From assembly GCA_002007465.1 (NCBI GenBank), contig LNAC01001831.1:1-64000 (forward strand): a DNA stretch of 64,000 bases, given 5' to 3'. Positions 43,501 to 56,400 of the stretch are shown here, one piece after another. The notes under the pieces were generated by a model. It was not told the origin of the DNA and ran no database searches. It saw only the letters and a program-made list of their open reading frames with translations. Origin of the DNA: Ailurus styani (lineage: Eukaryota > Chordata > Mammalia > Carnivora > Ailuridae). The position numbers and the translations under genes were made by a program. Positions within the stretch are counted from its first letter, which is position 1. Each line of letters begins with the position of its first letter.

Positions 43501-45472
43501 TTCTTTACTTAAATGGTGCATCATAGGAGGAAACTAAGCTCTTTTGAACCAAAAGAAAAAAAAAAGGAAAAAGAAAAAGAAAAAGAAAGAAAGAAAAAGA
43601 AAGAGAACATTTGTACAAAGTATTACCTTCTGATTATAGGATAGTGTCTTCCTTCAAAATGAGTAGAGAGCCTTCCTTGGAGAAAATTGGTGTTACTACA
43701 AAATTGGAGAGCAATGTAATGCCATTGGTAAGGGTAAATGTGATATTTTTTCAAGCTAGCATTACTGCAGGCAGGTCTGTGGATCTGCTGTCCTTCATGG
43801 TATAATAATTAGCAGAGACTCTTTGCTGTTCCTCACAAAAAATGGGAAGAGCATCATAGAGAGATTTCTGAAGAATATGAAGTATCTTCATTTCCACACT
43901 GTTTTCTAAAGAACATGAATTCTAGGATATGCCACTTTGGAGGAAATTAACTGGGGGTTATTTCAAATTAATTTTATGGAAAACACTGAGCTAAACCTCA
44001 ATCAGCCTCTTTAGCCCAGTGACTTCTGTGTGCTTCTTTTGTGCTAATGTAAATGCACTGTAAATCTCCAAAAAGGGTGGGTAGTGACCAAGGTTACCAT
44101 ATTTTCCAAGCTAATTTAATTGCAGATGATTAACTCAAAGGGTCATTTTGTGGAGCAGTGTTCCCTGTAAGACACTTTGGGAATTTTTTTTTCCATTTGG
44201 TTCAGACAAAAAAAAAGAAGGCTTTACCTAAATTATTTCGTTATGGTCATTCAAAAAATTATTTTTTCTAAATTTCTATGCCATTAACCCTCACTGAATG
44301 GCATGAACACAAACAGACCCATGATACTCGATATCCAATTTCATACAAGAATTTCATCAACTCTGTCCACCACTTTACCTAGTACAACTTTTACATTGTC
44401 CCATGAGGGAACTTGGTGTTAGATTTTATCACCAAGAGAAGCAATGTACTTTAGTAACTTTATCTTTTCCCCCAAGCATGTTAAAATATTATTAATTTCA
44501 TTTTCTTTCCTGATATTTTGGAGGTAAATTTTGGCTCATCTCTATTAGCCCTTTGGGGCCTCAAGCAGTGAATTTCCTAGCATACTTGAAATCTGGAGGG
44601 ATCATTTTTTCAAACACCCCTTCCCCCCCATGACAAAGAAACTCAGTGACAATGAACAATGATTATTATATTTTGATGTTTTCTTTTGCTTTAAAACATA
44701 CTGATGATTTCAAGACAAGAAAGTTTAAATTTAAAGATAGCTACATTCTATAATAGTGCACAGACTAAAATCTGTACTTTCCAAACAAAAATATCATAAC
44801 TTGCATTTCTTGCTCTGTTTCACTGTTTAGATTTTCAACACAAATAAAAACTTGAAGAGCAGTACATAATTTAATTAATCCAATTTCTGTTTTATAAGTA
44901 TTGTGCTATTATGCTTATTTAAATCCTACTTTTCAATGCAGAGCTATGTAAAACCAAAGGGATTTAAGGCAGGAACTGCCTGAAATGAGTTTGAATAACT
45001 CCAAACTGTGACACATTATTCTCAAAATGAATATAATCAGTGTATGCAACCAGGTCTCTGTGGTAGAATCAGGATGTGTTAACTATGAGTTCAATAGCCA
45101 TGTATAAGGCAACAGTCATGAAGGATGAAAAATAGAAAACTGTGAATTTAAACCTGACATACACTGTTAATGCTGAAACATAATCGCAACAATTATTAGA
45201 GTAACTAATGACTTTGGTTTGTTTAGTTATTGATTTTAAATTTTCTATGGAAACACACCCCTTATTGTTTGCATCTTAGGTGAGCCAATACCATCACCAC
45301 ACCCTCTTGTCTTTCCCACTTCTCCTTGGTACTCCACTAACTTCAGGATATTTTTTATGCTAATTAAGTTTATTCAGGCTTTATGTAAACTTCATAGTTG
45401 TTTTCCCTTTGCTCCAACTTGAAGACTTACTATGTAGTAATATGAAAAATGTTGTGAAGTCCTTTTGCTAAG
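40517..45472. other. Gene-poor unique DNA, about 5 kb
   Basis: No SINE, L1 tail or gene is visible. Only a purine-rich simple repeat (AAAGA-type, about 43550-43605). Open frames (for example 42535-42846) have no known domain. The absence of young repeats over 5 kb is notable against the rest of the window. Confidence 0.45.
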
Positions 45473-45880
45473 TGATGTGGATTGAATTCTGTCCACCCCC
45501 CCAATTCCTGCGTTGAAGTTTTAACACCCAATATGTCAGAATGTAACATGATTTAGAAATAGACTCTTTAGAGAGGTAGTCAAGTTAAAATGAAGTCATG
45601 AGGGTGGGACCCTAATCAACTGTGACTGGTGTCCTTATAAAAAGGGGAACTTTGGACACAGACACAGTTGCACATAGAGGGAAGACAGTGTAAAGAGACA
45701 GAGAGAGAAGACAAGCTGAAATCAGAGGCCCAGAAAAAACCCTTCCCTCATAACTCTCAGAAGGAATGAACAAAGCTCACTCCTTGGCTTTGGACTTCCA
45801 GGCTTCAGACCTGTGAGCTACAGGTGTTTAAACCACCCAGTCTGTAGTACTTTGTCATGGCAGCTCTACCAAATACATGC
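45473..45880 (+). mobile_element. MLT1-type MaLR LTR (ERVL-MaLR)
   Basis: Ordered matches to the MLT1 LTR as known in mammals: ggattgaattctgtccaccc, then agtcatgagggtgggaccct, then ctggtgtccttataaaaagg, then aaccacccagtctgtagtac and a tttgtcatggcagc end. Solo LTR, ancient. Confidence 0.75.
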
Positions 45881-46240
45881 ATTAAGTATGAATACTGACA
45901 AAAATAAAGAAGCCAATCATATTATTAACACAATTGTCTCATCTCCAACCTCAGTGGAACTCTCATTCTGGTTCTGCACTTTTTCTCATAGACCCCATCT
46001 CTTTTCTACCACCGAGGTGTTCCCTATATTCAGCCATTGTGTGTTGGAGCATCTGACGGCTACCTTGACCCCTTGATCTTTCGCACTTGATTTGGCTATA
46101 AATATTATTTTAAAAACCAAATGAGCCACAAAAGGGGCTACTTGAGAAGGTTAACATCTTTCCCCATACTTAAGTCTGCCCATATAACTTTCTTCTGTCT
46201 TAAGAGGAGAAGTTGTTCTTGGCATATTAAAAGCCAAATC

Positions 46241-46427
46241 CAAAGAGACTATTAATCTCACAAAACAAACTGAGGGTTACTGGGGGGTGGGAGGGTAGGG
46301 CTAAGGTAGATTGGTTATGGACATTGGGGAGGGTTTGTGCTATGGTGAGTGCTGTGAAAGGTGTAAGCCTGATGATTCACAGACCTGTACCCTGGAGAAA
46401 ATAATAAATAAATAAATAAATAAAAAT
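46241..46427 (+). mobile_element. L1 3' end with target duplication
   Basis: 5'-truncated L1 3'UTR with (AAAT)n tail between aaaagccaaatc repeats (46229-46240 and 46428-46439). Confidence 0.95.
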
Positions 46428-46879
46428 AAAAGCCAAATCTAGATACCTCTACTGTAGAGCATACATTCTTCACTCATAAATTCTTCTGTAATGTGGTCCA
46501 TTATCATGTCACTCTTCTGTTTCTAAAACATCTCAAACACCCTCCCACTCTCTTTTCCATCAATGCATAGCAATACAAAACAAAACAAAACAAAACAAAA
46601 AAACCCAAAAAACCACAGGACTTACAATACTGCTCATAGCAGAATAGTTGGATTCCAACTTTCTCACTCTACAGAACTATAAAAGATCAACAAAATGTCT
46701 TAATTCCCATTTTATACCCTGCAGTCTTGGAACAGTAATGAATGAAAGGCTGTGAGCTTAGAGAGAAGGGGGGCAAGCAGGTGAGTCCCACAGTATCCTG
46801 GCCTTCTTCCGACCGATATAGTTTCTCAACCACTGCATGAGCAAACAGAGCCCAAGCAGAGAGTGGCAATCTTGCTGGA

Positions 46880-47220
46880 TGGAGAAGACAAAGTGTGGCA
46901 TAGTCCATACAATGGAATTTCACACATAATGGCACAATCCCTAAGTACTGAAACATATGACAAAATGGATNATCTCAAAACTGTAATGTCAAAAGGAAGA
47001 ACACACAGAAAGCAATCATGTACTTGATGATTCCATTCATATGAAGATCAAGAACAGGTAAAAATATTTCATAATGCTGACAGAACTCAATATAGGACCT
47101 CTCAGGTGCCTTCATGTGAAAGGGGTATTGTGATGGGGAACACTATGTTGATCTGTGTGGTTGTGTTGGTATACACAAGTGTGAAAATACTATTAAACTG
47201 CACACAACAAAACCTCAACA
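46880..47220 (+). mobile_element. Old L1M-like fragment
   Basis: tagtccatacaatggaattt, then gatgattccattcatatgaa, then ttaaactgcaca follow the layout of an ancient L1 3' region. Contains a single N at 46971. Confidence 0.5.
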
Positions 47221-47612
47221 AAACCCAAATAATAAAAGAACTGAAGAAACAAGGGAAAGGAAAAACTACCCTCCTTCTTAATTCCCACCTTATTTATATG
47301 TCTCTTAAAATCACAGTCACTTTTATAAAGAATACTACTTATTCCCAGTTGTCACTCATGGATTTCTCCAACCTTAGAATATCTACCTTCATCAATGTCT
47401 TTGAACTGTTCTTGTTATTAAACTCATTTGTTGAATCCCGAGTATAATGAATTACATTCACTTCCTTCCTGGTTTTGTTAATGGTGACTCTGTTCTTAGT
47501 AAAATGGGCTTTCCTTTGTTTTTTTGTGGGAATACTTCTGATTCTCTGCCAATCTTGACATTCTTTTCTCCTCAAACCTCCCTTACTCTGCTTGTGCTCA
47601 TTACTTAAACCA

Positions 47613-47765
47613 GTGATTCTCAACCACGGCTGCACCCTGAAATCTCCTGGGGAGTCTTGACAAAATAATGAGGTTGATGCCTGGATTCATCTCAGATCAA
47701 TTAAATTAGAATTTCTTGAGTAGGAATCTGGATAGTTTGAAATTAAAAATCTCCTAGGTGAGTGT
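47613..47765 (+). mobile_element. MER5A-like hAT-Charlie remnant
   Basis: ccagtgattctcaaccacgg, then ctcctggggagtcttgac, and a mirrored end (aaaaatctcctaggtgag) fit MER5A. The right terminal inverted repeat is lost. Confidence 0.7.
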
Positions 47766-49520
47766 GTTCTTCTTGCTTCTCAGGTCAAACCATTACTATT
47801 TTGTCTCTAGTCACCAATGTACTTTGGATGCTACAATTGTCTCCTTACTGGTTTCCTTTCAACACATCATTTCACTAGTGAAAGTGTGATTGTTCTTAAA
47901 TAGAAAACTGATCATGTAATTCCTCTGTTAAATTCTTTTCAACAGTGTTTAAAACTTACAGGATATTATGGAATAGTCTTGAGGCTAGTGTAAATGGTTG
48001 ACAGATAACCCCTTTTGATTCTTCCTTCCCCATCCATTTGTTAACTAAAGTGAGCACTCTTCATAATGGAACTTATAATAGAAAAAGAGGTCCATCTAAT
48101 CAGATCCTGAGAACATTAAAAGGGGAATATTAGAACTAATACCATTGCCCCTTTCCTCTGTCCTTTCACAAGCAAAATGATTTAAGGATCTGGGCATTTT
48201 TTTTCCCAGGGTGATGTAACTGACAATAGGTATGATATAAATTGACACCTGTTAAACCATGACTTAGCGGATCTGGGGTTTTATTTTTATAGATGAGTAG
48301 ATGTCCAAAGAGTTATCATCTGAAGAAACTCATTCATACTTCTATTGTTTCTATTGCTTTATTCTCACTCTTCTTATCCAAAACAATCACATCTGTCTCT
48401 TTTGTACACTCATATGGAAGTCAGAGTTTATCTCATGCTGGTGTACTCCCTCCTAACACCATCTCAGAGACTTGTAGGCAAGTTGAATGGATCCAGCTTA
48501 TTTCTCTACCCAGGCAGTGTTGGCTTGAAAAAAAATAATAAAATTCTAATGCACAGTGAATGAAGAAAAAATAAATGAAAGAAAATCTACCCTAAACATA
48601 GATTTCTTTTTTCTTTCTTTACAACTATAAAATATCATGTATAAGTATGTTCCACATATACAGATACATACACATATATGTATCTATGTGTTTTGCACAC
48701 ACACACACACACACACACGATCTCCTCCTTTGTCTTTAATTTTAACTGAGGTAATTAAGAACCAAACTTTAAGTCAGTTTGTATGCACAGGATAGAATCC
48801 AAGCTACCAAATCCCTTGTGTTGGCTCCTATCATTCTGTGCCGGTTATCAATTTATTTTTTTTTAGCCATATTCATTGCTGCTCTGTGACAGCGGATCTG
48901 GGCCCTTTAGATACCTTACCTTTGCAGCTAACACAGTGATAAGCTGTGAACCAGCAGAGGTTAATGGAGAGACATCGTGGAAGAAAAGAGTTCTGCTTCC
49001 TGGTTCTAGGGTGCTCTCCTGCTAGGCTTTAGCTCTAGCAGCACCCCCACCCCGCATCAAGCTCCTGCAGTGAATATAGCTTCTGCGTCCTCAAACTCTT
49101 GTAGCAACGGGAAACTTTTCCAGTGCCAAGCACCTAAAGACCATGGCGTCCAGTAGCTCCCTAAAGCCCATGGCACCCAGGGGTCAGCCGTTTTCCTGGT
49201 TCCTGCTTTCGGTGGATTTTGCAGCACAGTGCCTCTGGCAAGACATCTCTTCATGAACGACTTTCCCTGGTGCACTGGAGGGTGTATTTCCAGCAAGTCA
49301 GAAAAGACATATCTCTAGTAAATTTTGACAGCATGACACCACAGCAACGTCTCTGCCACGAGTGAACCGCGGTCATACCCACTCTAACCAGGTCTGTATG
49401 TTAGCCCTGGAGGTGGATGCTTCTTTGAATGTTTGACCTCGGCCCCAGAAGAAGTGGCTCCTCCATACATCTCCTCTTCCTATATTCTTATGGTTTCTTT
49501 TACTTCCTACTAGAGAATCC
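47766..49520. other. Intergenic DNA
   Basis: No gene. A (CA)n run lies at about 48699-48718. The GC-rich stretch 48960-49460 is unusual for the area and may be an unidentified old repeat. Confidence 0.4.
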
Positions 49521-49670
49521 ATTGTTACTTTAATCTAGGGGTTAGCCAACTCTTCTTCAAAGGCAAGACGGAAATGGATGGGTGTGGTGATGTACTAATA
49601 AAACAAAAGCTGACATCCAGACTGTAGGTCTTAGCCTGACAGCCCTAGTTCAAATTCCCCCTTAGAGCTT
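49521..49670 (+). mobile_element. Possible hAT-type MER remnant
   Basis: aggggttagccaactcttct, then gggtgtggtgatgtactaat, resemble the known MER (gtcagcaaact; ccaataaaacttta) non-autonomous hAT element. Weak. Confidence 0.4.
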
Positions 49671-50010
49671 GTCATTCTTTATAATAAATTTTTTGTTGAA
49701 ATCTCTACATGGTTTCTTTCTCCTCATTGAACCCAGATTCACACACATCACTGGCCGTGCCCCCCTTCCCTGGCTCCAGTCATATTGTGAATGCTCCAAA
49801 GACACGACAATACTCTCTTCTGGCTCATCTCTTTCATCCTTTTGAGAGACGCATCTTTCAAATTTTACAAGTTTCAACTTGGGCTTTTTCTTCATAATTA
49901 GGGTTTTTTTTGCTTTAGTATCTCTGGCCCATGTGAAAAATGGATCTGTGAAGATGCTTTGCCCAGAAAGCACTTTGCCAATCTTCATCGTGGCAAAATA
50001 TTACTGATTC

Positions 50011-50208
50011 TTTTTTTTTAAGATTTTTATTTATGTATTTGACAGAGAGAGAGAGAGAGAGATCACAAGTAGGCAGAGAGGCAGGCAGAGAGAAGAGGAA
50101 GGCTCCCTGCTGAGCAGAGAGCCCAAAGCAGGGCTCCATCCCAGGACCCTGAGATCATGACCCGAGCCAAAGGCAGAGGCTTAACACACTGAGCCACACA
50201 GGCATCCC
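50011..50208 (-). mobile_element. CAN-SINE, minus strand
   Basis: Target duplication aatattactgattctt / aatattattgattctt near 49996 and 50209. Confidence 0.95.
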
Positions 50209-50710
50209 AATATTATTGATTCTTAAAGAAATCATTCAAAGTTCACCTTTGTTTTGTATTCCTTTCTTCTTTTCTTTTTCTTTCTTTCTTTCTTTTTGCT
50301 TTTTAGGTATCTTTATGCCTTCATGGGACATAAAACTGCAGGGTTTGGGAAGCGGGGAGGGACCTTAGAAATCAGTTTGGCTCCCTGGTTGTGGTGATGA
50401 GGAATTTAAGGCAAATGACTCACAAATTCTCTTGATGTCAGGAAATCTACATGAAAAAAGCAGCCTCCTAATACAGAGAGCCTTGGATTCTCTGAACCTA
50501 TTGATTCCAACTTTAGGACCCACTTTCATAATACATAACTTGCAAGTCAAAGCTGAAACACATGGGAAACTATAAATTAGAATGTGGAGAGGGGCAGCTT
50601 CCATATGGAGATGAATGAAAAAATGAATGAATGAAAGAATGAATACCAGTCTGATTTCTGCCTGTCCTTCCTCTGCTCCATCTCTTGCTGTCAGATCAGT
50701 CACTTTTTCT
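50209..50710. other. Intergenic DNA with (TTTC)n
   Basis: Pyrimidine-rich simple repeat at about 50262-50300. No gene. Confidence 0.4.
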
Positions 50711-51000
50711 TTTTCTCATTTTATTTATTGCTATATAATTGATGTACTAGATTATATTACTTTTCAGTGTACAATTTAAGGATTCAATATTGGTATGTAT
50801 TGCAAAGTGGTCACCACAGTAAGTCTAGTTCACATCCATCACCATGCATAGTTATGATTTTTTCCCTTATGATGAGAACTTTAAAATATCTACTCTTTTA
50901 GCAGCTTTCAAATATGCAGTGCAGTATTATTAACTACCATGCTGTACATTAGATCCTCAGGACTTATTTATTTTATAAGTAGAAATTTATACCTTCTTGC
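50711..51000 (-). mobile_element. L1MA/L1MB-type 3' fragment, minus strand
   Basis: attgctatataattgatgta, then ggtcaccacagtaagtctag, then accatgctgtacattagatc follow the antisense 3' end of mid-age mammalian L1. Confidence 0.75.
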
Positions 51001-51016
51001 TTTTTTATTCTTTTAT

Positions 51017-51506
51017 GTGATGATCAGTCAGCTGTGGCTATAAGAAGAGACACAGGAGACTTTTGGGAAAACAAAGCTTATTATACACACAGGACATAGA
51101 ACAGAAGGCCCAGCACATCATTCAGACCCACATGGAACAAGATTGAAGGGGAAGCTTGGGCCACTGACTTTATTGGTGTTTTTGTGGGAAGGGAAAGGCA
51201 AAGCAGGGCAGGGTAAACAGTTTAGGATTGGCCAGTTTGGATAATTTCAAAGGATTCTAAACTAGAGGGATGGTCCCTAGTTACCTCAGTCCTGTCTCTA
51301 GGATGATTAAGAGCAATATTGCTAGAGGAGTGTTGCTTTCTGGGCTGTACTGGCCAGATAGAGGAGGTCCAGCTGCGGACAGGTGTGCTTGCATATCAAA
51401 GATATGTTCCTGGCTGAACCTTTGCTACCTTTAAGAATTAGTTAGCGTTGACAAGGGCGGTCTCTCCGAAGCTAGGAATTTTTTATAAAAGATGTCAAAA
51501 AGTCAT
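51017..51506 (-). mobile_element. Solo LTR of an unidentified ERV, minus strand
   Basis: Read on the minus strand the element starts TGATGACTTTTTGAC and has an AATAAA signal followed by a long R/U5-like part. It ends with CTCTTCTTATAGCCACAGC then a CA end. Flanks tatg/tata could be a decayed 4-bp target duplication. No internal retroviral sequence lies next to it. Confidence 0.6.
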
Positions 51507-51609
51507 CATATACACAACACTTATTCATGTAGATACCATTTATCTATATAATAATTAATATAATTATATATAAATAATACATTTTTCTATATATCTATAT
51601 CTATCTATC

Positions 51610-51651
<42 letters not shown>

Positions 51652-53020
51652 TAATACAACCTCCTCTATCAACACACACAAAAAATCTGGCTTCTATAAA
51701 CCTACTTAGGTGGTGCCAGAGTAGTGGGACATAATCTCATTGACCCATTATTCTTGCAAAAATATATTTATTGTGCATCTGTGATTGACCTCACTGTCCT
51801 ATTATGACACCCATGTCTCTCCTGATCTCCCATGTACACACGCCTCTTTCACCCATCTTTATATATTATGACTTGTAGTTTCTCAAAGACTGAGACTCTT
51901 TGTCTTTCTCTCTACACTACATTAATTCCAACTCAAGGTCTGACGTTTGCTATGCACTTAATGGCTCTTTGCCCTTGTAGCAGTAAGACCTTTGGAAATC
52001 TTTGAAGTCTCTGTGATTTCTCCATATCATTAGCTCTCTCTATCAGTTTCCCCTTGCTGCTAAATGTGTACAAGGAGTGAGGTTGCTGGATTTTTGGTGC
52101 CCGACCCTGTCTCAGGTTCAGTAAGGAGAGCATGATGGCATAGAAGTTTGAAAAGGTGGAAAGCATGAAAGGGACAGCCTGGGGCCTTTTCCAAAAAATA
52201 AGGATAGACCAAGAGAGGCAATGTCTACAGTCGAAAGAGGTGTTTGAAGTTCTTTTAGGCATTGGGTCATGGCATTTACCATGTAGTAGCTTATGTTGTT
52301 CTTCAACCTTGGCTTAGTACACTAACTTTAAGAGTCTTCCTATGAAGACAGCAGCTTCCAATCCCCCTTACCTTATAGAATTCATTTTTCTAATCTAGAC
52401 TTTCTCAAACACATAGGGCAAAAAATTTAAGCCCTAAATGCCTTAAGGATTCCATCATTTGTAATGAACTAGCTTCTCTCTAGAGTGGTACTAGCTACCA
52501 CCATCCTTGGAAGAATTAAGAAAATACTTAAATCACTTTTATAAGGCTGAACTCTCTCTGGATTTCTACGTCTTCTATGTGAGCTAATAAATAATGTTTG
52601 TTTTGCCTACTTTACACATGTGCTCTGTGGGTACAGTGAAATGGTGCTTTTCAGAGCAGTTAATTAATGATAAATTGCCAAAAATACACGTTCTTCACAT
52701 GAATGTAACCAATGGGTGAGGTTTCTCCTTAACCCATGAGTCTACAGAAGCTATGGTTCACCTACCAACAACCTGGAAGTAGGATTGATTAATAAGTCCT
52801 TTGCCACCAGGAACTCCCTGCAAGAGCCCTCCACTCCAGTCTAAGCACTCTCCTTGGAGCAAACAGGTTCCTCTCTGTGGTGTGAGACAAACAGAGGAGC
52901 CAGCTTGCCTTATTCTAGGACACAGGAGACTGGGCTTATATCCTAGTCGGTAAACGGAGCACTTTCTCAACCAAGTAGAGCCTCGATGTATCTAAGTGCA
53001 AGAGAGATAAATCATCTTCA
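51507..53020. other. Intergenic DNA with (TA)/(CA) repeats
   Basis: Simple repeat at about 51590-51650 (ATCT then CA units). No gene recognised. Confidence 0.4.
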
Positions 53021-53211
53021 GTGTCTGGATGGCTCAGTAGGTTAAGCCTCTGTTTTTGACTCAGGTCATGATCCCAGGGTCCCGGGACCAAGCCCCACCT
53101 CAGGTTTCCTACTACTCCCGCTGCCCTTTCCCCTGCTCATGTGCTTTCTCTTTCTCTCCCTTTTCTCTCTCTAACTCTCCCTCTCAAATAAATAAAAATC
53201 CTTAAAAAATA
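53021..53211 (+). mobile_element. CAN-SINE, older, plus strand
   Basis: Diverged copy with target duplication aaatcatcttca on both sides (about 53009 and 53216). Confidence 0.9.
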
Positions 53212-53227
53212 AATAAATCATCTTCAT

Positions 53228-54060
53228 ATTATTGTTCTAGTCACCAAGGAAAGAAATTAGTAAATGGCATGACTTGCCTTTTATTTTTCTTTGGATGCCT
53301 ACTTTTTGACTTGAATTTCAGATACTATTTGAAATGTACTTATTTTAGAAATGGCAACTGTGGGAAGCTCAGAGGGTTCCAGATTGATTTGGGAGCAGAA
53401 AGGGCTTGGTAACAAGGCTTGGAGTTGCTTGTTGAGCTACGTTTTTGGAATTCATCCAGTCATGCTTGCCTTTTACCTAATGCTCCTATGTTGCCAGAGT
53501 TGTGCAGCCTAAGGAGGAGGAGAAGGTCATTCCTCCGGTATCACAGCCCCCTCCCTCCTTGAGGCCAGGATGGAGGCAAGAAGTAGCCAGATGTTCCCCT
53601 GCAGATACAACTACCCAGTTACCCAACTACCCATGCTCCCTCACAACACAATGTAAAAAGCTATTATATAAATGCGTTATGATGCAAAGAACAGGATACG
53701 TGAACAGCAAGTTGGAAGGTGGACCACACATAAGAATTTGTAGATATCAGAAAGCGGACAGGTATTATTGCTACCTTTGGAGCCGCTAAAACCTTTGTCT
53801 ATGTTTTTGTCATGTTGTTCCCCAGCCGAAGGTCACAATTTCCTGCTTTGATTATCCAAGTCCTATCTGATCTCTAATATACAGCTAAATTCCTTTAACA
53901 TCAAGAAATTTCATCTGATTTCTTCAGTTCTAGTGATCGCTCTTTACGGAAAATGCTGGCTCTATCCCAAAACTTATAACTTCAGGTTATATTATTATAT
54001 TTCGCTTATCCATCATTTCATAGGTTTTAACTACAATCCCTAAATTATCTATAAAATACT
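53228..54060. other. Intergenic DNA
   Basis: No gene recognised. Confidence 0.4.
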
Positions 54061-54067
54061 TGAATGT

Positions 54068-54550
54068 CACACACACACACACACACACCCCACTTCTCTA
54101 AGAACCTCTGAGAATCTGTGAGACCTTTTCAAGGGGTCCACAAGCTACCACCTTTTAATAACTGGATAAACTGGATTTTCTTCATAAACTTCTAACCCAC
54201 ACTCTGCATGTCCCAACAGAATTGAATGCAGAAGCAGGTATGACAATACAATTGCCTCCCGTTAAGTCAGACATTAAGTACATTTGTGAAAATGTAAAAC
54301 AATGTGATTCACCTCATTATTTTTATTTCAAAATATATAGCTACTTTAAAAATTTTGTTCTTTATGTAAACATGCATTAGAGTTATTATTGTTAAGTGAA
54401 TTGATAGTTTTGAAGTCTTAGTTTTAATTTGCAACATTTCAAATAGCAACAGTATAACCCACAAACACAAAGCTCCTTGGGGTCCTCAGTGGTTTTTAAG
54501 AACTTAAAGGGGTCCTGAGACCAAACTATTTTGAGAATTTCTGCCCTAGC
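54068..54550. mobile_element. Ancient DNA-transposon-like remnant next to (CA)n
   Basis: The two ends (gagaccttttcaaggggtcc at about 54120 and ggggtcctgagaccaaacta at about 54508) form loose inverted repeats of hAT/MER type around AT-rich DNA. Family uncertain. Confidence 0.4.
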
Positions 54551-55980
54551 TCATGGCAGCTTTTTCAATTCTTTTGAGAAGAGGACAGCTCTGCAAACAA
54601 CCACCATATACAGTGAAATACAAGTTCATCTCTAGGATTGGTTATGGTCTAAAGAAGGTGAAGGTTTTGAGCCCCAGACTTTTTGATGTGGAGGAAAGGG
54701 GATCCTTGGTCTGCTATGTAAGTTGGATACATGTATGATGTGGAAGACGTGAGAGGAGGAGGACATTGTTGAGAAAGGATGAACCAATGAAGCACAGCAG
54801 GGGTGCAGTGGGGCATGTTTCCTCTCCCTTGTGGGCTCCTCTCTCTCTCTGCACCCCAAGTTCATCTACACACACACCCCCAAAGTCCCAGCAAGAGCAT
54901 ATAGGAAGGGTGAGGTTACAGGTAAAAGATGGTGCATATCAGGTCTTCAGATTTTCCCAGACACATCCATTTACTGATGAAGTGTCTCTGAAGTAGGAAG
55001 GTAGGTGCTCCAGAGGGTGGCTATACTTAAAATAAGAATAAGAAGGAGGATGGGGGGAAAGATAGCTAAAGATATTACCTTCCAGGGAGGAGAACACAGC
55101 TCTAAACGAAGCTTGAAGGAAAGCTTTCTGACCAAAGGCCTATTTTTTAAAAAAATTGTACATGAATTATTTCTTAGAAATCTATACACTGCTCTTTTGT
55201 AAATGCTTATTTAGTACAGAAGATTTGTGATCTATGTCATGTGCTTTTTTGTATATAGACAGGCTGCATATCGGGACCACCCCTACGGAGTGTTTTTCAT
55301 TTTTGTACACTCTTCTCGAACACACTTATCCATTTAAACTCATTAAATTATCTATTGTATCTCTAACCCATCCACATTTTTCTTGACAGCAGAAAGCTAT
55401 CTTCCCTGAAATATGTTTATCCTCCATTAAATCTTTGCCTTGACCTGCACTCTCCTTACACATTCATCTCATTTTTTTCCTTTTCACTTTCAAACAATTT
55501 CCCAGATTCTAATGTAATACTGTAGTCCTGCATGAATAGAGGACTGGATTCCAAGCTACAGGACTAACAGCTACATCTCTCCAGTTAGTTGATCTTGAAC
55601 GTTCTGTCCACTTTTCTGTGACTCAAGTGTTTGATTTGCAAAATTATTGTAATAATATCCAATTTTTTCATATCTCATAGAAAGTCTGATAGGATAAAAG
55701 GATAGCATATGTGAATCTATTTTGGATGTAAGCAACACCCCAGGCAAGGGGCAACATCTATAGTACCATTATGCAGGTTACTCTGACATGTTCTGACCTT
55801 TCTGTTCTCATTTCTGGTTTCAAGCTCTGGTTGTCTTGCTGTTGTAAGTAAAACCTTCACTCATTCACTCAATAAGCTTTTAGTAGCTTGCTGACTATGA
55901 TTCAACCATTATTTTCAGAGCTGTGGATGTGAGTTAAGTAAAATATGACTTTTATGGCTCTCTTTACCAGAAAGAAGATA
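54551..55980. other. Intergenic DNA
   Basis: No gene recognised; small open frames only. Confidence 0.4.
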
Positions 55981-56009
55981 CACATTGTTTCATAAAACAA
56001 ATATACAAG

Positions 56010-56400
56010 CAGAATGTACTAGCCAGGAAAGGCTAGATCCAGCTGTAGTAACAAAGAACCCCCAAATCCCAGTGGCTTCACCCAAATATGGTAGTGAGTA
56101 CCCAAAGATGACCAACAGCAATCCTCCTCCTCCCTGGATATCCAGGATGAAACCCCACCAAGGTGTGGAGTTCTTTCTCCTTCTCTTGAACCTGGGCTGG
56201 CCTTGTGACTTGCTTTGCCCAACAGCATATGCTGGTCCAGACCTAGCTGTCAGGAGGCCTGGCAGCCTCTACTTTTCTCTCCCGGAATACACCTATTATG
56301 TTGTAAGACCTCTATATATATATGTTGAAAGAAAGTCCCTGGAGAATTATAAAGTGCCCTTGTTTTAATCTCCTACATCTTGAGCTCTTTGTTATCTAGA
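56010..56400. mobile_element. Possible old MaLR/MLT1-like LTR remnant
   Basis: cttgaacctgggctggcctt, then gtgacttgctttgcccaac, then aggaggcctggcagcctcta are phrases of an old mammalian LTR. Boundaries unclear. Confidence 0.4.
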
